Source: Bacillota bacterium (lineage in GTDB: Bacteria > Bacillota > Clostridia > Lachnospirales > Lachnospiraceae). From it: 12,622 bases of DNA. Where the stretch lies: the NCBI GenBank assembly GCA_023409835.1, contig JAEYQV010000140.1, forward strand, positions 1 to 12,622, written 5' to 3'. Every line of letters begins with the position of its first letter. Position 1 is the first letter of the stretch. The notes under the pieces are model-generated. The model had not been told where the DNA came from. It saw only the letters and a list, made by a program, of their open reading frames with translations, and made no database searches. Below are positions 1 through 6,980 of this stretch, piece after piece. The position numbers and the translations under genes are program-made.

Positions 1-941
1 GAGTATTGGAGATCGTAAGACAAACCGGTTATCAACCCAATTATTTTGCCCAGGGTATGCGGAAACAAAAAACCAGGATCATCGGAATTATTGTTGAAGA
101 CCTGAGTGAATTCAGTACGCCGCCTATTGTTGAAGCAATTATGGCCTATTGTGAGGATAATTATTACCGTACAATCCTTTTGAATATGCGTCTCTATGAT
201 AAATGGCAGGATACCTGGTATAATGATGAGAGGAAGCTGCAGTCCGTCCTGTGTCCGTCGATACAGGAGTTATTATCGATCAAGGTGGATGGTATTTTAT
301 ATGTGGCGGGTCATTGCAGAGTAGTCAACTGCTTTAGTGATGATTTTAAAATACCTGCGGTGGTAGTCTATGCTTTTTCAAAATCCAACCAATTTGCATC
401 GGTTGTCATCGATGATGAGAAGGGTGGTTATGATATGACCAAATATTTGATTTCCATGGGTCATCGAAAGATCGGAGTAATCGCAGGGACCGATAGTAAC
501 CTACATACGCAGAAACGAATTCTCGGATATCAGAAGGCCTTATTTGAGGAACAGGTTTTGTTTAACCCGGAACTGATCAGATTCGGAAACTGGAATCGAA
601 TATCCGGATATACTGAGACGGAGAGTCTTGTTAAAGCCGGCGTTACTGCGATTTTCTGTATGAATGACTCCATGGCAGCAGGCTGCTATGATTATCTGTA
701 TGACCATGATATCAAGGTGGGCAAGGATATCTCTGTAGTGGGATACGACAATAAAGAAATATCCGAATATCTTCGGCCTCATCTTACAACAAATGATATC
801 GGACTTACTGAGATCGGCAAGAAATCTGCAGAGATTCTCATTAAAAGCATTGAGAACAGCTTCGAGGAAACCAATAGCTCCAATACAATCAATATGCCCT
901 GCCGGATCGTGATACGGGAATCTGTTTCAAGAATCCAATAG
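1..941 (+). CDS. LacI-family transcriptional regulator (5' partial)
   Basis: The reading frame is already open at the window start (first complete codon at 3) and ends with TAG at 939-941. The first visible residues, VLEIVRQTGYQPN, are the end of a LacI-type DNA-binding domain and its hinge, so most of the helix-turn-helix lies upstream of the window; a TTG at 6 is not the true start. The next segment, KTRIIGIIVEDLSEF, opens the periplasmic-binding-protein-like ligand domain. Family hallmarks follow: YLISMGHRKIGVIAG, TAIFCMNDSMAAG and DISVVGYDN, then a C-terminal segment on PHLTTNDIG. Such proteins are sugar-responsive repressors (occasionally activators). A strong terminator follows, and the next operon carries paired LacI-type operators, so it probably controls that sugar importer. 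The ligand is not deducible; an arabino- or xylo-oligosaccharide is a guess from context. Confidence 0.93.
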   Translation, partial: VLEIVRQTGYQPNYFAQGMRKQKTRIIGIIVEDLSEFSTPPIVEAIMAYCEDNYYRTILLNMRLYDKWQDTWYNDERKLQSVLCPSIQELLSIKVDGILYVAGHCRVVNCFSDDFKIPAVVVYAFSKSNQFASVVIDDEKGGYDMTKYLISMGHRKIGVIAGTDSNLHTQKRILGYQKALFEEQVLFNPELIRFGNWNRISGYTETESLVKAGVTAIFCMNDSMAAGCYDYLYDHDIKVGKDISVVGYDNKEISEYLRPHLTTNDIGLTEIGKKSAEILIKSIENSFEETNSSNTINMPCRIVIRESVSRIQ

Positions 942-966
942 GACTGGCATAAATAGATAGGGATTG

Positions 967-1018
967 AGTAAAACCCCCACGATGACGTATCAAAAAAGGT
1001 CATCGTGGGGGTTTTACT
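967..1018 (+). terminator. Intrinsic terminator after the first LacI-family gene
   Basis: The arms 967-986 and 999-1018 are perfect reverse complements (20 bp) around a 12-nt A-rich loop. The core is CCCCCACGATGAC pairing with GTCATCGTGGGGG. The stem base is AAAA/TTTT, so the T run is inside the 3' arm rather than after it. It begins 25 nt past the regulator stop. Because the arms are symmetric it could in principle act in both directions. It isolates the regulator from the ABC operon. Confidence 0.88.
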
Positions 1019-1055
1019 GTAGAAAAATAGACAAAATCAACAAAATAGAAAGAAT

Positions 1056-1069
1056 GTAAAACGATAAAC
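1056..1069 (+). promoter_or_regulatory. LacI-type operator, distal copy
   Basis: GTAAAACGATAAAC has the central CG typical of LacI-family sites and outer GT/AC symmetry (TGT...ACA when one base is added on each side). It differs at one of 14 positions from the site at 1218-1231. It lies about 110 bp upstream of the -35 box. The 162-bp centre-to-centre distance between the two copies would allow looping, but this is inference. Confidence 0.5.
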
Positions 1070-1177
1070 ATATACAAAATAGATATATTATATTTATAAT
1101 ATGATAAGTAGTACATAAAAATATATAATTTTATCTTATTATAGCGGTAAAAATACAACAATATAGATAAAATAGTA

Positions 1178-1207
1178 TTGACAATTCCGAGCTTAATAAA
1201 ATATAAT
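1178..1207 (+). promoter_or_regulatory. Sigma-A-type promoter of the ABC transporter operon
   Basis: A perfect TTGACA (-35, 1178-1183) and a perfect TATAAT (-10, 1202-1207) are separated by 18 nt. The DNA upstream is very AT-rich. The operator at 1218-1231 lies about 10 bp after the -10 box, across the expected transcription start, so a bound repressor would block initiation. Confidence 0.8.
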
Positions 1208-1217
1208 TATCTACATA

Positions 1218-1231
1218 GTAAAACGATTAAC
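1218..1231 (+). promoter_or_regulatory. LacI-type operator, promoter-proximal copy
   Basis: GTAAAACGATTAAC is centred on CG at 1224-1225 with partial dyad symmetry. It matches the distal copy at 13 of 14 positions. Its place just downstream of the -10 box is classic for repression. The most likely binder is the LacI-family protein encoded immediately upstream (inference); the second regulator at 9946 is an alternative because all operators here share TAAAACGA. Confidence 0.55.
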
Positions 1232-1348
1232 CAAAATTTTACATATGAATTATGGGGCTAATGAAGTATTACAAGAATAAGAAACAGCTGCTAAACCCTG
1301 TATCCGGATAGCCGCTTTGAATAAAGATGAACAGGAGGATAGTAGAAT

Positions 1349-2269
1349 ATGGCCTTTCTTACGAATAGCAGAAAGAAAAGATCAATGAGGGAGTTTTTGT
1401 ATATCCTGCCTTTTATCATTCTGGTCGCAGTTTTCTCTTATTATCCGTTATATGGCTGGGTGTATGCGTTTTTCGATTATAAGCCTCCGTTTCCTCTTAC
1501 AATGGATCGGTTTGTCGGCTTCAAGTGGTTTTCCTCCATGTTCGAGAATAGCGTAAAAATCAGACAGCTGCTAAGTATTCTTCGAAATACCTTTGCGATC
1601 AGTGGCTTGAGCCTTCTGTTCTCCTGGTTCCCCATGATTTTTGCCGTTTTCCTGAATGAAATAAAAAGTAAAAAGTTTAAGAGATTTGTCCAGACGGTCA
1701 CCACTCTTCCGAACTTCATCAGCTGGGTTTTGGTTTTTTCCATCGCCTTCTGTGTATTTAGCAACACAGGTGTGGTGAATTCATTATTACTTAGTCTGGG
1801 ACTGATTGATACTCCTATCATGTTTTTGCAATCCTCCGAGCATGTATGGTTCAAAATGTGGCTATGGCTCACCTGGAAGAATGCGGGCTGGGCTGCCATT
1901 ATGTACATAGCCGCAATCAGCAGCATTGATGAGGAGATGAATGAGGCTGCCAGGGTTGACGGCGCTTCCCGAATGCGGGTGATCTGGCATATCACCATAC
2001 CCAGCATACTCCCTACTTATTTTGTATTGGTTATGATTAATCTTGCCAATTTCCTTTCCAACGGAATGGAGCAGTTCTTTGTATTCCAAAATGCTTTTAA
2101 CAAGGATACCATTCAGGTTCTGGACCTGTATGTATACAATCTGGCTATGAGTGGCGGCGGTTATTCCCTCTCCACTGCAATCAGCATCTTTAAGAGTGTG
2201 GTCAGCATTTTGCTATTATGTGTTACCAACGGTGTATCCAAGCTTGTCAGAGGCGAGGGGTTCATTTAG
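1349..2269 (+). CDS. Sugar ABC transporter permease, LplB type
   Basis: This 306-residue integral membrane protein is one half of the channel of a carbohydrate ABC importer. Hydrophobic segments lie at about 16-36, 80-103, 121-141, 173-192, 222-245 and 275-295, as expected for a six-helix MalF-like permease. The cytoplasmic EAA loop that docks on the ATPase is visible at residues 199-218 (EAARVDGASRMR...IP). The N-terminal YPLYGWVYAF and the FLSNGMEQFFVF after the EAA loop are typical of the LplB subfamily. ATG 1349 follows AGGAGG (1333-1338). It is the first gene of the operon, with the partner permease starting 33 nt after its stop. No ATP-binding subunit is encoded nearby, which is usual where one MsmK-like ATPase serves many importers. 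The substrate is probably an arabinose-containing oligosaccharide, judged only from neighbouring enzymes. Confidence 0.93.
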   Translation: MAFLTNSRKKRSMREFLYILPFIILVAVFSYYPLYGWVYAFFDYKPPFPLTMDRFVGFKWFSSMFENSVKIRQLLSILRNTFAISGLSLLFSWFPMIFAVFLNEIKSKKFKRFVQTVTTLPNFISWVLVFSIAFCVFSNTGVVNSLLLSLGLIDTPIMFLQSSEHVWFKMWLWLTWKNAGWAAIMYIAAISSIDEEMNEAARVDGASRMRVIWHITIPSILPTYFVLVMINLANFLSNGMEQFFVFQNAFNKDTIQVLDLYVYNLAMSGGGYSLSTAISIFKSVVSILLLCVTNGVSKLVRGEGFI

Positions 2270-2288
2270 ACTGAATTGTTAGATAGTT

Positions 2289-2294
2289 GGGAGG
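2289..2294 (+). promoter_or_regulatory. Ribosome binding site that fixes the second permease start
   Basis: GGGAGG sits 8 nt before ATG 2303. An in-frame TTG at 2276 lies upstream of this site and has no Shine-Dalgarno sequence of its own, so ATG 2303 is preferred. Confidence 0.8.
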
Positions 2295-2302
2295 AATATA
2301 TT

Positions 2303-3235
2303 ATGAGTACCAACAGTATAAAAAGAAAAAAACATAAAATGAAAACCAGTTTAGGTGACAAAACGATAAGTGTTGTTACCTATATCGTTTATTCTCTATT
2401 TGCCTTCGTATGTATATATCCGTTCTACTATATATTAATCAATACAATCAGTGCGAATAACCTGAGTGAAAGAGGCAAGGTGTTACTCTGGCCGAAAGGC
2501 TTGCATTTTAAGAATTATATCAACGTGCTGAAGATACCGGGGCTTTTTCAGGCTCTGAAGATATCGGTATCAAGAACCCTGATCGGAACCCTGTTAACAG
2601 TTGTCATCGCAGCCTTTCTGGGATATATGTTCACCAGAGAAACCCTGTGGAGACGAAAGCTCTGGTATCGGTTTGTGGTGGCAACCATGTATTTTAATGC
2701 CGGTATCATACCCTGGTTTATTACGATGAATAATCTGGGACTTAGAAATAACTTCTGGGCTTATATCTTTCCGGTGGCGGTTTCACCTTTCTACATAATT
2801 TTGTGCAAAACCTTTGTGGAATCTGTTCCTAAGGAATTGCAGGAGGCAGCAGAAATTGATGGTGCGGGAACCCTTAGGATATTCTACCGAATTATGCTCC
2901 CCGTCATCAAGCCTATTGTAGCCACCGTAGCAATCTTTACTGCTGTCGCTCAGTGGAACTCGTTTCAGGATACCCTGCTGTTAGTTACCGATAATAAGCT
3001 CTATACCCTTCAATTTACCCTGTTCCAGTATATCAATCAGGCGAGCTCCCTGAAGGCGCTGGTTAACAGCAGTACCTCAACAACGGATTTGGCTGCGAGC
3101 CTTGCCAGTGCCCAGACGGCTACTTCCATTCGTATGACAGTTACAATTATCGTGGTTACACCGATTATCCTGGTTTATCCCATCTTCCAGAGGTTCTTTG
3201 TTAAGGGAATTATGATCGGTGCAGTAAAGGGATAA
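2303..3235 (+). CDS. Sugar ABC transporter permease, YtcP type
   Basis: The second channel subunit of the importer has 310 residues from ATG 2303. A basic N-terminus (KRKKHKMK) precedes the first membrane segment at about 23-48. Further hydrophobic segments lie near 92-110, 124-143, 151-170, 201-218 and 277-298. The EAA loop is at 181-200 (EAAEIDGAGTLR...LP). The segment QWNSFQDTLL and the C-terminal FVKGIMIGAVKG are hallmarks of the YtcP/MalG-like permeases that pair with LplB. A somewhat Ala/Ser/Thr-rich stretch at about 255-275 precedes the last helix. The pairing of LplB- and YtcP-type permeases followed by a lipoprotein binding protein is a standard Firmicutes oligosaccharide importer layout. 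The specific sugar cannot be read from the sequence. Confidence 0.93.
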   Translation: MSTNSIKRKKHKMKTSLGDKTISVVTYIVYSLFAFVCIYPFYYILINTISANNLSERGKVLLWPKGLHFKNYINVLKIPGLFQALKISVSRTLIGTLLTVVIAAFLGYMFTRETLWRRKLWYRFVVATMYFNAGIIPWFITMNNLGLRNNFWAYIFPVAVSPFYIILCKTFVESVPKELQEAAEIDGAGTLRIFYRIMLPVIKPIVATVAIFTAVAQWNSFQDTLLLVTDNKLYTLQFTLFQYINQASSLKALVNSSTSTTDLAASLASAQTATSIRMTVTIIVVTPIILVYPIFQRFFVKGIMIGAVKG

Positions 3236-3236
3236 G

Positions 3237-3265
3237 AAACAATGATGGCATTAGCTTCATTGTTT
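3237..3265 (+). other. Intercistronic hairpin between permease and binding-protein genes
   Basis: AAACAATGA (3237-3245) and TCATTGTTT (3257-3265) form a perfect 9-bp stem with an 11-nt loop, starting right after the permease stop codon. AT-rich sequence follows, but no clean T tract. It could be a weak attenuator, an RNA-processing site or a 3' stabiliser, letting the binding protein be made in excess over the permeases. The role is inferred. Confidence 0.5.
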
Positions 3266-3281
3266 ATTATATTAATAAAAA

Positions 3282-3287
3282 GGGAGG
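3282..3287 (+). promoter_or_regulatory. Ribosome binding site that fixes the binding-protein start
   Basis: GGGAGG lies 7 nt before ATG 3295. An in-frame TTG at 3289 is only 1 nt from this site, too close to be used, so the protein should begin at ATG 3295 with the signal peptide MKRKK. Confidence 0.82.
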
Positions 3288-3294
3288 ATTGGAA

Positions 3295-5079
3295 ATGAAG
3301 CGAAAGAAGTTATTAGCATCTTTTTTGGCAGTTGCAATGGTTGCCGCGACATTAACCGGATGTTCAAAAGCTACTGACACCAGTGGTACGAATGAGCCCG
3401 TTAATACACCGACGGTAGCGGCCACTGATACAACGAAAAAAGATGAACCCTCTACGGATACGAATGCAGAAAAAAAGTACGATGAGACTTTAACAATCGA
3501 AGTTTATGATGTAGCTGCGAACTATCAAGGAATGCAGTCCGGTTGGTTCCAGAAGGTTGTAAAGGATAAATTTAATATTGAACTGAATATCATTGCACCC
3601 CAGGTCGCAGGTGATGCGATCTATCAGACCCGTACCAGTACCGGTAATTTAGGTGATATCATATTGCTTGACGGTACTGATTTTCAGGATTGTGTTCAGA
3701 ATGGTCTGATTAAGGATATCACGGAAGGAATTAAAAGCCGCACGAACCTGATGCAATATAAAGATCAGATTGATACCTATAATAAGGGACTGCCCGGAAA
3801 CAGCGCCGGCTCAATCTACGGTATTCCCTGTCAGATGACAAATACAGCACCAACCGCATATTCTCAGGACGTAATCTATTCCAGCCCGCTGTTAAGATGG
3901 GACTTGTATAAAGAGATAGGCTCCCCTGAAATCAAAGATCTGGATGGACTGCTGGATGCGCTGGAAGCTATGATGAAGGCTCATCCTACCAATGCAGACG
4001 GCGACCCTGCTTATCCGTTCTCCTTATGGCCGGATTGGGATGACGGCGATGGAATGATGGGTATTGCCAATGTTGTTCAGCTTACTACCTGGTATGGTGA
4101 GAGGGTTAAAGGCTCCATTATTCTGAAACCGGATGGCACCTTTACTCCGGTAACCGATAAGAATGCTGCTTACTATAAGATTCTTCAATTCTTAAATAAA
4201 GCATACCAGAGAGGAATTGTTGATCCCGATTCCGGTACACAGGATTGGAATGCAGCCTGTGCGAAGATGTCTGCAGGTCAGGTATATCTGATGTGGTACA
4301 GCTGGCAGGTAGGCTTCTGGAATTCCCAGGAAAGATTAAAGGATGGCAATGCATTTATTTTCGTTCCGGTTAAGGATCAGAAGTACTATGCAGATTCCGA
4401 TACCTATTATGGTAGCGGACGTCTCTTTGGTATTGGATCTCAGGTTGATGATGCGAAGTATGAGAGAATTCTTGATTTTCTTGATTGGTATGCAAGTCCG
4501 GAAGGCTTAGTTTACCAGCATGACGGTATAGAAGGCTTCAATTATACGGTGGGGTCAGACGGCAAATTTACCCGTATCAATGACAATGCTTTAATGGATA
4601 ACCTTCCTGTTCCGGAAGAATGGGGCGGCGGCGGTTATCAGGATGGTAACAACGCAATCAATCAGTGGATAGTGGATGCCATCAGTACCAATCCGAATAC
4701 CGGTGAGCCCTATAACTCGCAGTATTGGAGCACCTATAAGGCTGCTACTATGACTCAGATGAAGAAAGAATGGCAGGAGAAATTCGGTGCAGCTGAGCCG
4801 GCTGAATATATGAAGAAGAATGACATTCTATTAGTCAGCCCGAATGTTAGTGTATCTCTTCCCAGTGATACGAATGATATAGCAGTAATCCGCAGTCAGT
4901 GTGGAGATACCCTATGTGATTATTCCTGGAGAATGATATTCGCAAAGAACCAGGCAGAGTTTGATTCCTTATGGGATGAAATGTCGAAACAAATGGATGG
5001 CTTTGGCTTACAGGATGTTGTCAAGTTTGACAAGGATAAATTCCAAATTGAGTTAGATGCTAAGAATGCGGCCAAATAA
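3295..5079 (+). CDS. Lipoprotein solute-binding protein of a sugar ABC importer (LplA-like)
   Basis: This 594-residue extracellular receptor delivers its sugar to the two permeases encoded just upstream. A basic start (MKRKK) leads into a hydrophobic stretch ending in the lipobox LTGC, with the acylated cysteine at residue 23. A Thr/Asp/Lys-rich linker (about 24-62) follows and would hold the domain off the membrane. The mature part is a family-1-type solute-binding fold. It is rich in Trp, Tyr and Asp (for example WPDWDDGDGMMG and LMWYSWQVGFW), which suits stacking on sugar rings, though specific ligand residues cannot be assigned. It is somewhat longer than typical binding proteins of about 430-550 residues, as often seen for LplA-type partners. 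A hairpin precedes the gene and a large one follows, which may give it a higher message level. The ligand is unproven; an arabinoxylan oligosaccharide fits the neighbours. Confidence 0.9.
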   Translation: MKRKKLLASFLAVAMVAATLTGCSKATDTSGTNEPVNTPTVAATDTTKKDEPSTDTNAEKKYDETLTIEVYDVAANYQGMQSGWFQKVVKDKFNIELNIIAPQVAGDAIYQTRTSTGNLGDIILLDGTDFQDCVQNGLIKDITEGIKSRTNLMQYKDQIDTYNKGLPGNSAGSIYGIPCQMTNTAPTAYSQDVIYSSPLLRWDLYKEIGSPEIKDLDGLLDALEAMMKAHPTNADGDPAYPFSLWPDWDDGDGMMGIANVVQLTTWYGERVKGSIILKPDGTFTPVTDKNAAYYKILQFLNKAYQRGIVDPDSGTQDWNAACAKMSAGQVYLMWYSWQVGFWNSQERLKDGNAFIFVPVKDQKYYADSDTYYGSGRLFGIGSQVDDAKYERILDFLDWYASPEGLVYQHDGIEGFNYTVGSDGKFTRINDNALMDNLPVPEEWGGGGYQDGNNAINQWIVDAISTNPNTGEPYNSQYWSTYKAATMTQMKKEWQEKFGAAEPAEYMKKNDILLVSPNVSVSLPSDTNDIAVIRSQCGDTLCDYSWRMIFAKNQAEFDSLWDEMSKQMDGFGLQDVVKFDKDKFQIELDAKNAAK

Positions 5080-5116
5080 GCTGGAGTTATAGATATGAAA
5101 CAGTAGATAATTCTAA

Positions 5117-5173
5117 GTAAAGAGGAGGGCTTGTCTGGGAAGCGAAAGCTTCCGGATAAGTCCTCCTCTTTAC
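5117..5173 (+). terminator. Long GNRA-capped hairpin after the binding-protein gene
   Basis: The lower stem pairs 5117-5135 with 5155-5173 (19 pairs including two G-U). The upper stem, GGAAGC with GCTTCC, is capped by a GAAA tetraloop at 5144-5147, with a small internal loop between. It starts 38 nt after the binding-protein stop. No T tract follows the stem, so it may be a partial terminator or a message-stabilising 3' end rather than a full stop. No convincing promoter was seen between it and the next gene, so some transcription probably reads through. Confidence 0.65.
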
Positions 5174-5356
5174 GGTAGTAAGGGCCTCTGATAAATCAAT
5201 CAATGCCGCTGTGAGCTCCGCAACAGCGATCAAAGCATCTGCAGAAATGACACAGTTCATGACATGGTTTGAGATAAGTAAGGATGGAATATTTCTGATA
5301 ATTTTGGTAAAATGGAGAAAATAGATACGAAATAATGCAGAGATGGAGGATAGATT

Positions 5357-6880
5357 ATGATTAGGAAGACGATGACAGAGAATGGAGCAGTAGAGGGAAT
5401 AGAAGCTGCTGATCCCAGGATTACTGCCTTTAAGGGAATTCCTTTTGCAGCACCTCCCGTAGGAGAAAACAGATGGCGTGCTCCAAAGCCCTGCCCGAAA
5501 TGGGAAGGTACCCGAAGGGCTTATCGATTTGCACCTATTTCCGTACAGGATACACCGGGTGTCGGCACTGATATCTATTGCAGGGAATGGCATGTAGATC
5601 CCGATATTGCAATGGATGAGGATTGTCTGTATCTCAATGTATGGACAGGAGCTAAGAGCATAGAGGATAAACAGCCGGTATTGGTCTGGTTTTTCGGTGG
5701 TGCTCTGCAATGGGGATATCCTGCGGAGATGGAGTTTGACGGGGAACGGATTGCCAGACGTGGAGTTGTCGTAGTTACCGTGAATTATCGATTGAATGTC
5801 TTTGGTTTCCTGGCTCATCCCCAATTAACCGCGGAGCAGCCTGATGAGCCTACTAATTTTGGTAATTTGGATCAGCAGGCAGGACTGAAATGGGTCATTC
5901 GAAACATCCGTGCTTTTGGCGGTGATCCGGAGAATATCACCATAGCCGGTCAGTCTGCCGGAGGTGGAAGTGTCCTGACGCAGATGACCTGTCCGGCTAA
6001 TTTCGGCTTATTCCAAAAGGCCATCGTAGAAAGTGCAATGATTCATAGTCCTTATGATGTATTCAGCATTGTGAAACCGCGGAGTCTAAAAGAAGCGGAA
6101 GAACTCGGAGTTAAGTTTTTTGAATATATCGGAGTGAATAGTCTGGAAGAAGCCAGAAAATTGGATGCCTTCCACCTGCTAAAGCTGTATTCGAAGTTTG
6201 CCGGAGGTATCCCACTCATGTTGACTTCAATGGACGGGAAGTTCTGTGTGGGGCATCCGCTGGAACTTATAATGCAGAACAAGTATGCAAGGGTACCCCT
6301 GATGTCAGGAAATACTATCGATGAATTCCCGAATGCCATAACAGCAAATTCGGACGAAGAATTTATTAAGAAAGCGAAGGAGCATTTTGGAGATCGTGCA
6401 GAGGAATTTTTGAAGTTTGAGGAAGCCTGGAAGAAGGAAGGCAATCAGTATGCGAAGGTAAGTGGACTGGAATGCACGATTAAGAGCCTGTTCCGGCATA
6501 TACAGGAGGACGAGAAGGCTCCGAACACTTACTATTATAGATTTGGTACAGAAATACCGGGGTGGGATAATCCGGGTAATTTCCATTCAGTTGACTTATG
6601 GTTTTTCTTTGAGACCCTGGCAAAATGCTGGAGGCCCTTTAAAGGAAGGGACTATGATCTGGCTCGACAGATGTGCAATTACTGGTACAACTTTATAAAG
6701 AACGGTGATCCAAACGGAAAAGACAACGACGGAACAGATTTACCGTATTGGGGCCCTTATACTAACAATAAACCCTGTGGCATGTTTTTCTCTACTGAGG
6801 GAGCTGTTTCGGAGGAGAAGGAAGCCACGGAATTTGAAAAGTTCATAATGGATACCATTACCGAAGATTTACTGAAATAA
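5357..6880 (+). CDS. Type-B carboxylesterase, cytoplasmic
   Basis: A 507-residue alpha/beta-hydrolase of the type-B carboxylesterase family (PnbA/cholinesterase-like), normal in length. Visible family blocks are FKGIPFAAPPVG (25-36), EDCLYLNVW (88-96), TVNYRLNVFGFL (141-152) and NFGNLDQQAGLKWV (167-180). The nucleophile elbow GQSAGGG places the catalytic serine at 200. Glu323 (in TIDEF) and His410 (in GNFHSVDL) are the likely rest of the triad. The usual HGGGF oxyanion segment is altered to FGGAL (113-117). No signal peptide is present, so it acts inside the cell. GGAGG at 5345-5349 precedes ATG 5357. Its place between the importer and an arabinofuranosidase suggests it removes ester groups (acetyl or hydroxycinnamoyl) from imported oligosaccharides. 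The family is promiscuous and the true substrate is unknown. Confidence 0.92.
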   Translation: MIRKTMTENGAVEGIEAADPRITAFKGIPFAAPPVGENRWRAPKPCPKWEGTRRAYRFAPISVQDTPGVGTDIYCREWHVDPDIAMDEDCLYLNVWTGAKSIEDKQPVLVWFFGGALQWGYPAEMEFDGERIARRGVVVVTVNYRLNVFGFLAHPQLTAEQPDEPTNFGNLDQQAGLKWVIRNIRAFGGDPENITIAGQSAGGGSVLTQMTCPANFGLFQKAIVESAMIHSPYDVFSIVKPRSLKEAEELGVKFFEYIGVNSLEEARKLDAFHLLKLYSKFAGGIPLMLTSMDGKFCVGHPLELIMQNKYARVPLMSGNTIDEFPNAITANSDEEFIKKAKEHFGDRAEEFLKFEEAWKKEGNQYAKVSGLECTIKSLFRHIQEDEKAPNTYYYRFGTEIPGWDNPGNFHSVDLWFFFETLAKCWRPFKGRDYDLARQMCNYWYNFIKNGDPNGKDNDGTDLPYWGPYTNNKPCGMFFSTEGAVSEEKEATEFEKFIMDTITEDLLK

Positions 6881-6980
6881 TAAAGAGATTGGAACTCGAG
6901 GAAGCCGGGTAAGAAGTATTGTATCTTGGATATAATCAATGCAATATAATCGGCAAATTTAACGAAAGGATATTGAATAA

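Larger units (their letters stand above)
1019..1348 (+). other. 330-nt AT-rich regulatory region upstream of the ABC operon
   Basis: No gene is supported here. The region is strongly AT-rich, with A/T tracts upstream of the promoter at 1178-1207 that could act as UP-element or bent DNA. It holds two LacI-type operators and leaves a 5' leader of roughly 130 nt before the first permease. The leader contains a 10-bp palindrome at 1301-1310 and a GTAAAA/TTTTAC inverted pair (1218-1223, 1237-1242). No known riboswitch was recognised. Confidence 0.6.

Noticed and set aside
1056..1231. Operators at 1056 and 1218 considered as CcpA catabolite-repression (cre) sites
   Set aside because: The cre consensus TGWAANCGNTNWCA needs one base fewer between TG and CG; both sites carry TAAAACG with an extra A, fitting a dedicated LacI-family regulator better.
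1245..1280. Eleven-codon open frame (MNYGANEVLQE) in the leader of the ABC operon
   Set aside because: No ribosome binding site and no run of regulatory codons; not supported as a leader peptide.
1301..1310. Palindrome TATCCGGATA in the leader of the ABC operon
   Set aside because: It is short and alone, with no repeat elsewhere in the regulatory regions and no match to a known site.
1477..2007. Minus-strand open frame of 176 codons inside the first permease gene
   Set aside because: It is entirely antisense to a clear LplB-type permease, has no family features, and is a shadow frame.
2359..2372. ACAAAACGATAAGT inside the second permease gene, sharing AAAACGATAA with the operator at 1056
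   Set aside because: It lies in coding sequence that reads normally, with different outer bases and no promoter nearby; most likely a chance match, though an intragenic auxiliary operator cannot be excluded.
5160..5324. Small plus-strand open frame with an Ala/Ser-rich start and a hydrophobic end (ASDKSINAAVSS... ending KWRK)
   Set aside because: It has no start codon with a ribosome binding site and begins inside the hairpin arm. It may be a gene remnant, but there is nothing to support translation.
5087..5824. Minus-strand open frame of 245 codons overlapping the start of the esterase gene
   Set aside because: It is antisense to a well-supported esterase, runs through the hairpin at 5117-5173, shows no recognisable family motif and has no convincing ribosome binding site.
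6919..6950. Two TATAAT boxes (6931-6936, 6945-6950) upstream of the GH51 gene, suggesting an internal promoter
   Set aside because: No -35 box at acceptable spacing was found; the nearest (TTGTAT, 6919-6924) is 20 nt from the second box. A weak internal promoter remains possible.
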